From Sequoia sempervirens (lineage: Eukaryota; Streptophyta; Pinopsida; Cupressales; Cupressaceae), in contig VDFB02270651.1 in assembly GCA_007258455.2 (NCBI GenBank), forward strand, positions 704,407,360-704,471,359: DNA of 64,000 nucleotides, given 5' to 3'. Below, in pieces: positions 11,975-23,391 of this stretch. The position numbers and the translations under genes were made by a program. Within the stretch, counting starts at the first letter, position 1. Every line of letters starts with the position of its first letter. The notes beneath the pieces were generated by a model. It searched no databases. It saw only the letters and a program-made list of their open reading frames with translations, and was not told where the DNA came from.

Positions 11975-13022
11975 TGTTGAGAATGTGTGTCTCAAACTCA
12001 TTGATAAAACCCTAGCTCAGTTTCCATTAAAATCATATTTCGGCCTTTACTGTAGTCCTATAGGGTAGAGCTAAGAGGGGTGCTGGCTGGTGGTGTTACT
12101 TACCATCCCGTGGTGGCCTTCATTAGCATCTGGTGGGTTGGCGGTGAGATGAGTTAAAAAAATTTACACCACAGTACTAGAATAGTCCTTGGAGTGGCTG
12201 GCAGTAGAGCGGGGGTTACCCGACCACCCCACGATGGTCTATGAGGAAGGCTTGCGGTAGTCTAGTATAGATACCATTGTCTCATGATATCCCATGAGAT
12301 GGTATAGCGGTCATGCGATATAAGGTCCCACCATCCCACAATGGCCTGATGAGATAGCTTGCGGTAGTGTGGAGAAAGGATAGTAACCTGCAGTGAATTT
12401 TAATATAGTCTGCGGTATGGTGGTGAACTCATGACCCCCACGATAGTTAGTTTGAGATGACTATGGTGGGGAGATAGGCTACAGTGTTGCAATGGTTGGA
12501 TGGAGTTGCCACATGGTCTCCTCAATGGTGATAGATGGAATAGTTAGATGGCAATATGTGGCACAGAGTTATTTATTGATTGCACATTGTTGTTGTGAAT
12601 TAATGTGATCGTTGGACCAATGCTTTCAACTTGAAGTTGATAATTAAAGTCCCTAATAACCATGTAACTATTTGTGGGATCTTTTTGTTCATTTTTTGAT
12701 AAGGCGGTACTAAGACATCGAGAGGTTAAGCTGACCTGAAGGAGAAAATAAATATATAGAGATAGAGAGACCATATGTTGTAGAATAATTGTAGAATGAT
12801 AAAATCATGGTGGATCAAAGAAAGGGGTGAATGTAATGCTTCTAAATTGATTCTGTGAATCGACACATGAAATAGCATAGCTCTATGACTTGTATGTAAT
12901 TCAAATTTTACTATAATACAAGATATATCTACTTTGGTGTGTGGTTTTTTCCCAAAAGGGTTTTCCCATGTAAATTCATGTGTTGATGTTTTATTGTTTA
13001 TTTTGTTATTCTTGTATGCACA
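11975..13022 (+). repeat. 3' LTR of copia-A
   Basis: It starts TGTTGAGAATGTGTGTCTCA about 60 bp after the pol stop and is preceded by AAGTAGGAAAA, a degraded purine tract. The TTTTTTCCCAAAAGGGTTTTCCC segment (about 12945-12967) is typical of the 3' part of plant copia LTRs. The body (12060-12530) has short imperfect repeats around ACCATCCCACAATGGCC and GCTTGCGGTAGT. The right end near 13020 is estimated from a CA and is uncertain. Confidence 0.65.
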
Positions 13023-13424
13023 TCTTAAATGAACTATAATTGCAAAGTTTTAAGTGGTTTATTTTCTTCTCTCTCCCAAGGATTAGCATTAGGAATACAT
13101 ATTTCACACTCTACTTTCCTTACAGTGATGTGGGAAACCCTGACTTTAGGCTTTCTTGCATCACCATGAAGACCAACAACAAACAATGTAGTGTTACGTT
13201 GGAGGAATATAGTGATACTTTCAAAGGTTGAGGAGTTGGGATTTACACCCACTGGTTGTATTTTCTTAAAATTTTCAAGGAATTTTAAGAAAAAACCCAT
13301 TTTTAACATATCGTTTAATCATGGAATTCCATGAAATCATATTTCTTTGAGGCATTTTTTGAAATAGTTTATTTACCTTGTCTGTGCTTCCATATTTTCA
13401 TGTATGTTTAGTAGGGAACTTGTA
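13023..13424. other. no feature recognised
   Basis: About 400 bp between the copia-A LTR and TE-1. Small open frames on both strands have no family signature. It ends in the ACTAC target site of TE-1. Confidence 0.5.
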
Positions 13425-13429
13425 ACTAC

Positions 13430-14493
13430 TGTTAAAAGGTATAGGAAAATTGAGAGGGGGGGTGAATAAGTTTTCACCAAATTCAAACATAAAACTCCTA
13501 ACACTTATCAACTTCACAACCACACTATTCTATTATTAAGTATGAACATGAAATGTAGATAACATAAAGTAAAATCAACACAATGAACACCATATTTTAC
13601 ATGGAAAACCCAAAAAGGGAAAAACCACGGCGAGGATTAACTCACAATATAAAGTTATAGGAAAACCAAATACAAGAGGCTCACTGCGTAGGGCTCACTG
13701 CCCAGAATAGGACTTACTATCTAGATACAAAAGCTCATTGCTTACACAAGGAGGCTCAATTCCTACAAATGGATTACAAAAAAATTTAGCTTCACAACCA
13801 AAATGAACTGATGAGAGTGCACCTAACAAGTGTTGATATAGTTCCAGTGATGCTCAATAGACTGACTTAACACACTTCATCATTTCCACACTTCTTCACA
13901 TTCACATCAGTGTCGTTCCTCGCTCTCTTTTTCTTCCCTCCATATTTTAATCTTCAATATTGTCCAACATATATAATCAATCCATCTACAAGCATTAATT
14001 AGGTCACCCTAATTAAATGCAACTCTTATTCACCAACTATCGGCTTTAGGCTTTCACAAAATATTTCTAGATAATAAATAAAAATGTGTAGCACACTTTA
14101 TCTTGTCAGCATAGACCTAAGATAGGTCACACATATGTTCGCACAAAAATTAATTCACCATATCACCAATTATCCATGAAGTCAGTGAGAGATAGGCTTA
14201 ATAGAAAAATGCAATCAACAAAATGATACCGATACACCATAGGAGCACTAGAGTATGAGAGATTCTGAATGTACATGCTTTCAATATCCATAGACTATTT
14301 CCCAAAACTGCAAGTAGCAACTATCAACTGCAGAGGATTGTGGACCAAAATACCAGAGGGTGTAAGTTGTATATTGGACCAAAATATTGGATCAAACATT
14401 GTCTTAGTCTTGTAGTCACAACTTTTATAACATAGTGACATCAATGACAACAAAAAACTATATAGTTAGCCATTCTTCTTCATTCTTCCAACA
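13430..14493 (-). repeat. 3' LTR of TE-1
   Basis: Read on the minus strand it begins TGTTGGAAGAATG and ends CTTTTAACA. It is the partner of 18012-19087 and differs by scattered substitutions and small indels. The short GAGAGGGGGGG block followed by TGAAT near its left end is also found in the LTRs of TE-2. Confidence 0.93.
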
Positions 14494-14508
14494 ATCTCCC
14501 CCTTTGTC
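14494..14508 (-). promoter_or_regulatory. polypurine tract of TE-1
   Basis: Minus strand GACAAAGGGGGAGAT lies directly before the 3' LTR start TGTTGG. It is the expected primer for plus-strand DNA synthesis and fixes the element orientation. Confidence 0.85.
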
Positions 14509-15116
14509 ATTGAGTGTAACATGTGCCGAAATTTTATAAAAAACAACAGTCTTTCCCTTTATCATCATTTTCCTTTTTACTCCTTTAAAGGTAGTCTTCT
14601 GTCCCCCTTTGACATCAATGGCAAAGAGCCACCAAAAAATAGGATGTGTACGGTATATACAAAGGTGATTCCAACTTCCCATTTCAAATATTCAAGTGAA
14701 AATGACACTTTTTACATGAAAGATTTTCTTGTACCTGTCTCTTATGATCAGAAGAATCCTTTTCCAAGCAAGAACAACCGAATTCATTCTTGCCTCATAC
14801 CATCCAATAAGGGCAACTATGTAAAAGAGGATGTCTGGTCTGAAGATAGACATTGACATCCATAATCTTCTGTATTAGAGAGTATTCTAGAGAGATGATC
14901 CACTTAGACCTCAGCAAGTTCCTTAACCAACCAGAAGGTTTTAACCATATCTTCTCTTTTCCTATGAGGAATCAAAAACTCCACTTGCAATTCACCAAAT
15001 CTTATTCTCTATTTTCCATCCTTGTCTTTAAAGAAATCAAATTTTTTTCCAATACTATTCATCTCACATTTGATGGCTTCAATTTTGCTTCTGAGATTGT
15101 CAACAACTGCTAACCA

Positions 15117-16451
15117 TCAAAGACAATACCTGCAGATGTTAGATATTTCTTTGATGCATTCTCTTTTCTCATTCATATGTTTAGATAACACTTTTTTGGA
15201 TTTGGTACATCTTCTTTCAACCATAGCTTTGAAGTTATGACCTTTCGGTCCTTCTAACAATGTTCTATCTTCAATAATCTCTACTAGATCATCTAACAAA
15301 TAATCAAACACATCTGAAACTAAGATACCTCTATTGAGAAAATAATTAACTAGTACATCATCAATTTTAATCCTCTCAATCGAAGAGAATGCATTCCATA
15401 TTTCACCAATCTTCTTCATTTAACATTTTTCTAGCATCATTCATATATCCTTTGGATCAAATGAGTCAGATCCATACAAAAATTATTCTTTATTCTTTAT
15501 TCTTCTTTTCTTCTTCTTCTTCATTCTTCTTTTCTTTCGAGATATTTGTTACAAAAGTTTTCCTTCTTTTAGATTCTGGAGGGGACTCGCCAATGATAAC
15601 TTCCAACTCTTTCTTACTAGAGGATGAATCCACTTCAAATTGACTAGGTACTGACATACCAGAGCATAGATTCATCTTTAGGGATGCAAAATAGGTTCTG
15701 CAAACACTTACATTATCCACCAATGATTCCAAATATATGTAGACTATTTTTCCAATAGGAATACTAAATTCCCATTCATCATCCTTCCTAGTATCGAGCT
15801 CAAAAAGTAAAATGTCAAACATATAAAGCAAAGATACAAACCAAAAAGGATAGACCTCAACCAATGAAATTCATGCATTTCAGATAGGTTTTCCAATAAC
15901 AGGCTACACAAATCAAAAAACTTGTTTCCCTTAACCATCATGTGTGCAAGATATACAACAATAGCCAAAGTCAAACCTTCACAATTTTTGAAATAGATTT
16001 TATAGGAAATGTTGTACGCAACATACCTTACAGTGGAATCCATAAGAGTGTTTATCAATAGAGCTTAAGGGTCTTCATCAATTCCATTAAGTTCCTCCAA
16101 ATCTTTGTATTTTACAATTTTCTTCCTAGGGAGGTCCCCAACACTACATAAACCAGTAATCACTTTGATCACTTCCTTCATGATCAAGTAGGGTTTTCCC
16201 AACATAATATTGTCATTCTTGAATTGACTTAACAAGAACAAGATGACTTCTTTATCTACAAATGAGGGAAATTCTCCCCATAAATCTATACCTAGGGTTT
16301 TTATGCTCTGTAATTCATTCATCTTCAGCCTTGGTTCCATTTCCTTCATTTTCCTATGATCAAATTCTTCTAATTCAACACCTTTTAGCTTCAGTGGAAT
16401 GTTTCCACATGATCCTCTTTCCATTGTCATGCTTATCTCTCTTGAATTCAT
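15117..16451 (-). pseudogene. ORF2 of TE-1, unknown conserved protein
   Basis: I do not recognise this protein. On the minus strand a frame starts at ATG 16451 and runs through KEVIKVITGLCSVGDLP (about 16175), a stop at 16065 and a further conserved stretch to about 15890. After a frameshift it continues in 15864-15490 and, after another, in 15419-15117. Visible parts are an N-terminal globular region, a hydrophobic middle, a basic patch KRRK (about 15570) followed by an acidic run, and a Lys/Glu-rich C-terminal part likely to form coiled coil. TE-2 has a related ORF in the same place with the same layout. There is no RT, RNase H or integrase motif. It follows gag where pol would normally be. 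A remnant env-like ORF, as in SIRE-type copia elements, is one possibility; this is inference. Confidence 0.6.
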
Positions 16452-16895
16452 TATCGTTCAATCAAAACTTCTTCCCTTTCCCTTCTTTCCCTTTGTAAAA
16501 AGAGAAATAATTCTTGATTGTCTGTAATAATTCCTTCAAACTTCTTCAAATCACTTTGAGATCACTCCAAGATGCCTTTCAAAATATTCAAGTGCACAAG
16601 TGATCAAAGAGATTTACAAATTTTACTTTATACATCATTAGTTTTCCCTAATTCACATTAAGTGAGGCATAATTCAAAAAATTGATATAAAACCCTTATT
16701 TCTTAGAACTGTAAACCTTAAATCGATCCACAAAAGGACATGCCATCATGTTTTTTTATGGTTTATTTTCCAAAAACTTTTCCTATTCATTCTTTACAAT
16801 ATATCCTCATACCAACATCTGGCACGCTATTTATCATGGGGGTTTGTACAATTTTCTATTAATGTTCCCCCTAAGATCATGCTAGGTCTAATTTT

Positions 16896-18010
16896 TAGTG
16901 GAATTATTTGTACCAGATGAGGGCACAAACACATCTGCCATCTTTGGCTCTTATTCTTTCTTCCTCCATATCTTACTCATCTCTTGGTTCACTTCTTTTT
17001 TAATTTTCTTTACTGGTTCATTCTGCTCTACCGGAGCAAACTGCTTTCCCTTCTTACTTCTACAAACTTTTGAGATATGTTCGAGTTTGTTACAATTATA
17101 GAAAACAACATTTTTTTGATTAGTCTGACCTCCATTAATCCTTGATCTACATTAATTTTCTGTGTCTAAATTTGTTACAAGTATAGCAATATCCATTAAA
17201 GTATTGATTCATTCTTCCTCCATTAAATCTATTCATCATCACTTAAGTGATCATTCTCACCTGAGATCTGCATTCAATGGCTTTATGTCCAAACTTCTTA
17301 CATGAAAAGAACTGTCCAAAGAAGGATCCAAATAACTGATTCATCTTACTTCTGCATTTTGTTTCCCTGTGACCAAATTTGTTGCGTGAAAAATAGACAC
17401 CTTTGAAAGAGGGATATCTTTGTGCATTAGGCTGTCTCATAGGCGACTTCCTTGCAAATTTTCTTGAATTTACTTTCTTCTTCCCTTTCTCTTTAGTCTT
17501 TTGATTGTTATTGGAGCTTTCATCTGATTCATTTCCCAAGCCAACTTTGTCTTTATTTGGTTTCTGTTGTGCAAGTAGTTCTTCAAGCTTGTTAGAGCTA
17601 GACTTGAAATTGTTCTCATAGAGTTTTTCCTTCTCCAATTCTACTTTCAAGTTTACTACATCTTGTTCAAGTCTAGTTCATTCATTAAACTTGTTTTGCA
17701 CTAGTGTATTCATACATTCTTCAATTCTATTCTTTTCTTCTACAAGAACTTTCAATCTAATGATCTCTTGTTTTTGATGCTTACTTACCTCTTTATGTCT
17801 TTACTCGAATTTCTTCAGTTGCCCTTTCATTTTCTGGATACATTCATTTGCTTCATCTAGATTTTCTTTCAAGTCTCTGTTTTCATTTTCAGCCTTATCA
17901 ATATTTTCAAGTGCAGTTTGGAGTTCTTCTTTATCATCCATTTGATCAACCTTCAAGATCCTCCTCAAGCGATTAAGCTCTTCACCAAGGAACGAAATCT
18001 CTAATAACAA
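16896..18010 (-). pseudogene. Gag-like protein of TE-1: coiled coil plus zinc knuckles
   Basis: Minus-strand reading starts at the primer site with no clear ATG. It shows a long heptad-rich coiled coil (DKEELQTALENIDKAENENR and onward, 17945-17650), a basic linker (about 17480-17430) and several CCHC-type knuckles spaced along 17400-17060, such as CKKFGHKAIEC, CNKFRHRK and CNKLEHISKVC. Some knuckles have lost a Cys (FSRNKFGHRETKC). The region ends near VFVPSSGTNN (about 16920). The usual N-terminal copia Gag domain is absent. Stops near 17800, 17680 and 17240 break the frame. The TE-2 protein has the same order and similar sequence. It would coat element RNA and form particles. Confidence 0.8.
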
Positions 18011-18011
18011 T
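17990..18011 (-). promoter_or_regulatory. primer-binding site of TE-1 (decayed iMet type)
   Basis: Minus strand ATTGTTATTAGAGATTTCG follows the 5' LTR end. It matches the TE-2 site ATTGGTATCAGAG except for a few changes, so it is a mutated tRNA-iMet primer site. Confidence 0.75.
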
Positions 18012-19087
18012 TGTTAAAAGGCACAAGACACCTGAGAGGGGGGGTGAATCAGTTGTCACAAAATTCAAACATAAAATTCCTAACACTTATCAACTTCACA
18101 ACCACACTATTATGTTATTAAGTATGAACATGAAATGCAGATAACATAAACTAAAATCAACACAATGAACACCATATTTTATGTGGAAAACCAATAAGGG
18201 AAAAACTATGGTGAGGATTAACTCACAATATAAAGTGAGAGAAAAATTGAATACAAGAGGCTCACTGCCCAGGGCTCACTACCCAGAATAAGACTCATTA
18301 TCCAAATACAAAAGCTCACTACTTACACAAGGAGGCTCACTTCCTACAAATGGATTACAAAACAAAATTGGCTTCAAAACCAAAATGAACTGATGAGATT
18401 GCACCTAACAAGTGCTAATACAGTTCCAGTGATGCTCAATAAAAAGACTTAACACACTTCATCATTTTCACACTTCTTCACATTTGCATCAGTGTCATTC
18501 CTTGCTCTCTTTTTATTCCCTCCATATTTTAATCTTCAAAACTATCCAACATATATACTCGATCCATCTGTAAGAATTAATTAGGTGGGCCTAATTAAAT
18601 GTAAATCTTATTCACCAACTGTCAGCTTCAGGATTTCACAAAATATTTCTAGATAATAAATCAAAATGTGTAGTACACTTTATCATGTCGATATAGACCT
18701 AAGTTAGGTCGCACATATAACCGCACAAAAAATAATTCACCATATCACCAATTATCCATGAAGTTAGCCAGAGATATGCTTAATAGCGAAATGCAATCAA
18801 TAGAATGATACTGATACACCATACGAGCACTAGAGTATCAAAGATTCTGAACGTACATGATTTCAATATCCATAGACTATTTCCCAAAACTACAAGTAGC
18901 AACTATCAACTATGGAGGATTGCAGACTAAAATACCTAAGGGTGTAAACTATATACCGATTCAGATACCAGACTAAAATATCAGATCAAACATTGACTTA
19001 GTCTTGTAGTCACAACTTGTATAACATGGTGACATCAATGACAACACAAAACTGTATAGTTATCCATTCTTCTTCATTCTTCCAACA
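18012..19087 (-). repeat. 5' LTR of TE-1
   Basis: Partner of 13430-14493. On the plus strand it runs TGTTAAAAGGCACAAG to CTTCTTCATTCTTCCAACA. It is followed directly by the ACTAC target duplication. Confidence 0.93.
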
Positions 19088-19126
19088 ACTACAACATATG
19101 ACCAAAAAGATCCCTGTTGTTATGCT

Positions 19127-20411
19127 TGTTGAACATTCAGAATAATGAGAGGGGGGTGAATCAGTATTCTATTAGACTTTTTGAACACAAAAAATCCAAT
19201 CACCAAAAAATATTAACTGTAATAGGAAATGAAAGCATGAAACATCCACTTATCCATGTAACACATGAACACCAAGATTTTTATGTGGAAAGCCCAAAAT
19301 GGGAAAAAGTGCGATGAGGATTAGCTCACAATATATTATATCTAGATATAGTATATTATAGGGGCTCACTTCCATGACACATTTTCCTTAAAAGGATCAT
19401 AGGAAGAGTTAATTACAATACAAAATGGTATGGATCACTCCCAAAATATGAACTGATATAAAGTGCACCTATCTTGTGTTGTATTTTAGTTCCTTTGAAG
19501 CTCTGGATATGAAGTATTGCCCTGCTTAGTAGTCACTCAACAACTCTGCTTTGATTCTAAACTTCTACCACTAAACACCAATTGCATCTGATATTCCATT
19601 TATGTTCACACATCCACTTATCTCTCATACATTCACACACCTTTACAATTCCAAAATTTCTCATATATACCCAAATACATTCACACATCAATTAGGTTGG
19701 CCTAATTAGATGTAAAAAAAACCATCCAAAATAGCTCTTGTCGACACCATACAAGATTTAAAAACATCTTTTCACCTAAGAAAAATGTGTAATACTCAAT
19801 TTCAAGTTAGCATGGATCTGAAATAGATTCAACTAACATCCACAAAGTATAATTAATCTTCTCAACATGTATCATGCATTAGGTTTGCTAGGAATAGTAC
19901 CTAATCACAAAAAATCCAATCATACACATGCTTCTCAAAATAAAAACCTTCCAAATTTGATATTACTTTAGTTTCTCTTTACATCAACATCAGAGAGACC
20001 ACCTTTAGAACCACAACATAAAAACAACCTTCTCAAGAAAATGTAGAATCTCCCATATAGGTATACTGAATAGAGAGATGCTTGTAGTATACAGAGTTGA
20101 ACACTTTCATTGATAACTTCTAGTACACATCACAAAACTTCTTGAAATCTTGAATATAGTTGTATGAATCAGTCATAATGATATGATTAAGAGAGAAGAG
20201 TTACATCTCTTCTTGTAGTGAATTGCAGACCCAAAAGTTGATGCACTAAACCACAACACCATCAACAAAGAACACAACCAAACCTCCAATAGATCAAATT
20301 TTGTCATAGTTAGTACTATACAAATGACACTGAAAATGCTTCCCACAATGTTGAAATCAATGATGACACTGGGACAGCTGAATCAACCTATGTATGTACA
20401 CCTCATGCTCA
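19127..20411 (-). repeat. 3' LTR of TE-2 (inner end joined to gypsy-A LTR)
   Basis: It matches 34757-37922 once the TRIM insertion there is removed. Plus-strand start is TGTTGAACATTCAG, and the same GAGAGGGGGG-TGAATCA block as in TE-1 follows. At its right end it passes directly into the truncated left LTR of gypsy-A at 20412, so the inner terminus and the TE-2 purine tract are missing. Confidence 0.85.
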
Positions 20412-21943
20412 TGTGCAACAACATCAATTGACTTTCATAAATACCTCTTATTTGAAAACATGCATCATAGTCTCTGATCTTATGAATTTATAGTACTGTA
20501 TCCATCAGAAATTGCCTACTGTATATTAAATAACTAATAGCTCATGATAATTACAATTGCAGGAATGTTTATTTATACACAAGCATTTGGATAAAATGCT
20601 AAAATGAGAGAACATGTTGGCTTAGCAAAAAAATCGGGCTCCAATCGAGCTGGCAAGCAACGGCTCTCAGGCAAATACATGTCGGCCTCAATGTTTTGTA
20701 TTTCTGCTAATCACCTGTGAACAGTCAGCGAGACACAATATATTGTCTTGCCAAAGGCAATTCAATCGTTAGACATCCCGTACGCATTCTGCTATCGTTG
20801 TGACTTATCGCTCTTAGGGAGACGTCATACAAACTTCAATTACGTTGCGTCAAAACAAACTTTTCCTTACGTGCTTTCCTGTCGCTAAGACACACAGATA
20901 TCTCTCGTCGATGAACTCCTTTAGCCTTGTTCATATTCGTTGTAGCTCATCCGGGTCATGGAGACATCCTATAGATCCCTTTATGTTTTCCCGAGAGCAC
21001 CTTTAGCTTTCGCGTGTTGCTATGACTTAAAGTTCCTATCGCTGATGAGCCCGTCATGTATATCACTGTAGCTTCCATCGATCAAAGAGACCTCTTATAG
21101 ATTATCCAATGCTTCGCCAAAGGTCTTCAATTATCCCCGTGTCACCGAGACAAGGCAACACTTATGCCGACAAGGATCTACATGTTTTTCATTGGTGAGA
21201 TCGGAGGTCACTCGCCGAGACCTCGTGCCAATATCGCTAACTGCTACCGATATTCCTTTCATCCTATGTACATTGCTGAGACATAAATCCTTTCTCGCTG
21301 AAAGCCACAATAAAGAAACCCTCTAAGCTCTGTCAATGAGACAAACCGAATTCGCTATGAGATATCACCTAAACCTTATGTTGGGCCGAAGTGGGCACAA
21401 TGCAAAAGTCGGTAAGACAAGCAAGGCTCGTCGAGACATGATGCCGATAACCCATAGCCTTTGCTGAAAAAAAACCCATATGTGAAGTTGGTGAGACATA
21501 TTGTATTCGCTAAGACCACTTGCCGAAACCTTTAACCTACGCCGAAGGGACCCATAGTGCACCTATCATTGAGACATCCAGAATTCAGCAAGACGCTAGC
21601 CTGACCACCAAGACAAATGCCGATAGAAGTCACCACGGTTGCCGAAACAACATAAATGTCTTGTTGATAGGCAATAAACATTTTCTAGCAAAAAAATGAA
21701 TCAAAGAGACCCAAATGCTGTCACACTGAAACACCTGAAACAGAAGATATTAGCAGAAAAACATAGTGGGTCAGGGAGACAATGGGAGACCCATGTTGAA
21801 ATGAACCAGAATGTAAAATATGCATGACCCAACATATTGAATGGGACAATATGGAAAAAATGAATGAAATATGCATACGGTGGGACCAAATATGGAAATT
21901 TATGAGTGAAAACATATGTAAAAACATCAGATTTTTATAGTCC
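20412..21943 (-). repeat. 3' LTR of gypsy-A, truncated
   Basis: Matches 29406-30928. On the minus strand it begins TGGGACTATAAAAATC. The TATA box TATAAATA is at 20577-20570. The copy stops about 160 bp past the TATA box, at the junction with the TE-2 LTR, so the R/U5 part present in the right copy (28733-29405) is missing. A short GAGAC motif recurs through the LTR. Confidence 0.85.
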
Positions 21944-22218
21944 CAATAGTGGCTCCATCTGGGGATGAATGATTATGAGATCATTGCAAGGATCCAAAAT
22001 CTCTAATTAGCAGACCAGATAAAAATGATGAACCAATGAGCAGCAATGGAATGAATGGTAATGGAAATGAATGCAAAGTGGAAGTGAATGCAAAGTGAAT
22101 GCAAGATGGAGGTGAATGGAAAATGACATAATCCTAGACTACTATGCATGGAAAATAATTTTAAAGAGGATACACAAGAGTTGTCCATGCACTGGAAACC
22201 CTTAATCCTCTGTGTTGC
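21944..22218 (-). other. 3' untranslated region of gypsy-A
   Basis: On the minus strand it lies between the integrase stop and the 3' LTR. It ends CAGATGGAGCCACTAT before TGGGAC, a weak purine tract. Gypsy-3 has a similar GTGGAGTCACCATTATT before its right LTR. Short repeats around GAATGGAAATGAATGCAAAG lie at 22040-22120. Confidence 0.6.
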
Positions 22219-23373
22219 TCAAGAGAAGAAAAGCTTCAAGAATTTTCCATGAACAGGCAATTCCTGATCTTCACCAGCCATGTTCTATAGATAATATGAG
22301 TCTTCACCCTTCTTTCCAATGACAACAAAAGGTCCCAGCCAAAGAGCCTCAAATTTACCATGCTTTCCTTTCTCCTGACACCTTGCATTCCACATCAACA
22401 CCAAATCATTCTCTTCTTCAAACTTTCTATTCTTTGCCTTCTTGTCAAATAGATACTTCATCTATGCCTGTAACTTTATGTTTTGACTTTGGGCCTCTCT
22501 CCTTAATTCATCCAGTTCAGCAAGTTGCTCCATTCTATCTTCCATGGGTTCAAGAACTTCCAAATCTTCTTGTAAGACAAACTGATAAACTGGTAACAAA
22601 TTTTGCAGAGGCATCCTAGCTTGTGCTCCGTACACTAATTCAAATGAATATTTTCCAATTGCCTTTTTCATAGTGATCCTATCAGCCCACACAACCAAAT
22701 TTAACTTTAAATCCCAAGCCTTCTTGTTCTGTCCTAGCATCCTCTTTATAATCTTCAAGAGACTCTTATTGTTGGACTCTGCTTGACCATTGGCTTGTGG
22801 ATGATAAGGAGCTGCATAAGAAATAGTAATGCCATACTTATCACAAAAGATTTTAAATTCATCTGACCTGAAGCACATCCCATTATCTGTGATTATCCTC
22901 AATGGTGTACCAAATCTGGTGATAATGTTGTCCATCAAGAAATTTGTTACAACTTTACTTGTAGCCTACTTGGTTGGGATTGCCTCCACCCACTTTGTAA
23001 AATAATTAGTGGCAACTAGTATCCATCTATGTCCTCCACTTGACTTCTCTTGTATCTCTCCAATGAAATCAATTCCCCATTGATGGAAAGGGGCATCAAC
23101 CTGCAAGGGTCGAAGTGGCATAGCACCCTGGTACTTCAACTTTCAAGAAAACTTTTGGTAGGCCTCACATCTTCTCACATGTGTAAAAGAATCATTAAAA
23201 ACCTTTGGCCAATAATAACTTGTCCTAAGAATTTTGTGTGCAGTTATCTTTGCTAAATAATTCCCTCCACAAACTCCTTCATGCATTTCATTTAAAACAT
23301 GTTTGGTTTGTGATTCATCCTGACATAATAACAATATGCCATCTTTGTTTTTCCAAAATAGATCTCCATCCAT
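22219..23373 (-). pseudogene. gypsy-A integrase
   Basis: Continuation of the pol frame. The zinc-binding part is at 23373-23143 (HEGVCGGNYLAKITAHK then CEAYQKF, one Cys of the final pair lost). After a TGA comes the core with WGIDFIGEI (about 23070), TDNGMCF (about 22885) and GQAESNNK (about 22785), giving the three catalytic acidic residues. The C-terminal part ends HGKFLKLFF at the TGA 22221-22219. A TAG stands where Gln is expected near 22965, and other stops follow 22462. It would integrate the element. The end resembles gypsy-1 (HLKKYYV) and gypsy-3 (HLKHYFQA). Confidence 0.9.
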
Positions 23374-23391
23374 GAAGACATACTTTGATGC

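Larger units (their letters stand above)
13430..19087 (-). mobile_element. TE-1: complete non-autonomous LTR retrotransposon (gag + unknown ORF)
   Basis: Two direct repeats of 1064 and 1076 bp (13430-14493 and 18012-19087) flank a 3518-bp internal region. Both repeats start TG and end CA, and a perfect 5-bp target duplication ACTAC lies at 13425-13429 and 19088-19092. Orientation is minus: the purine tract is at 14494-14508 and the primer site at 17990-18011. The internal region has a coiled-coil/zinc-knuckle Gag and a second ORF, but I see no protease, RT, RNase H or integrase. This fits the gag-only class (TR-GAG-like), mobilised in trans, probably by copia enzymes given the iMet-type primer site. 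TE-2 is a diverged relative. Confidence 0.9.
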
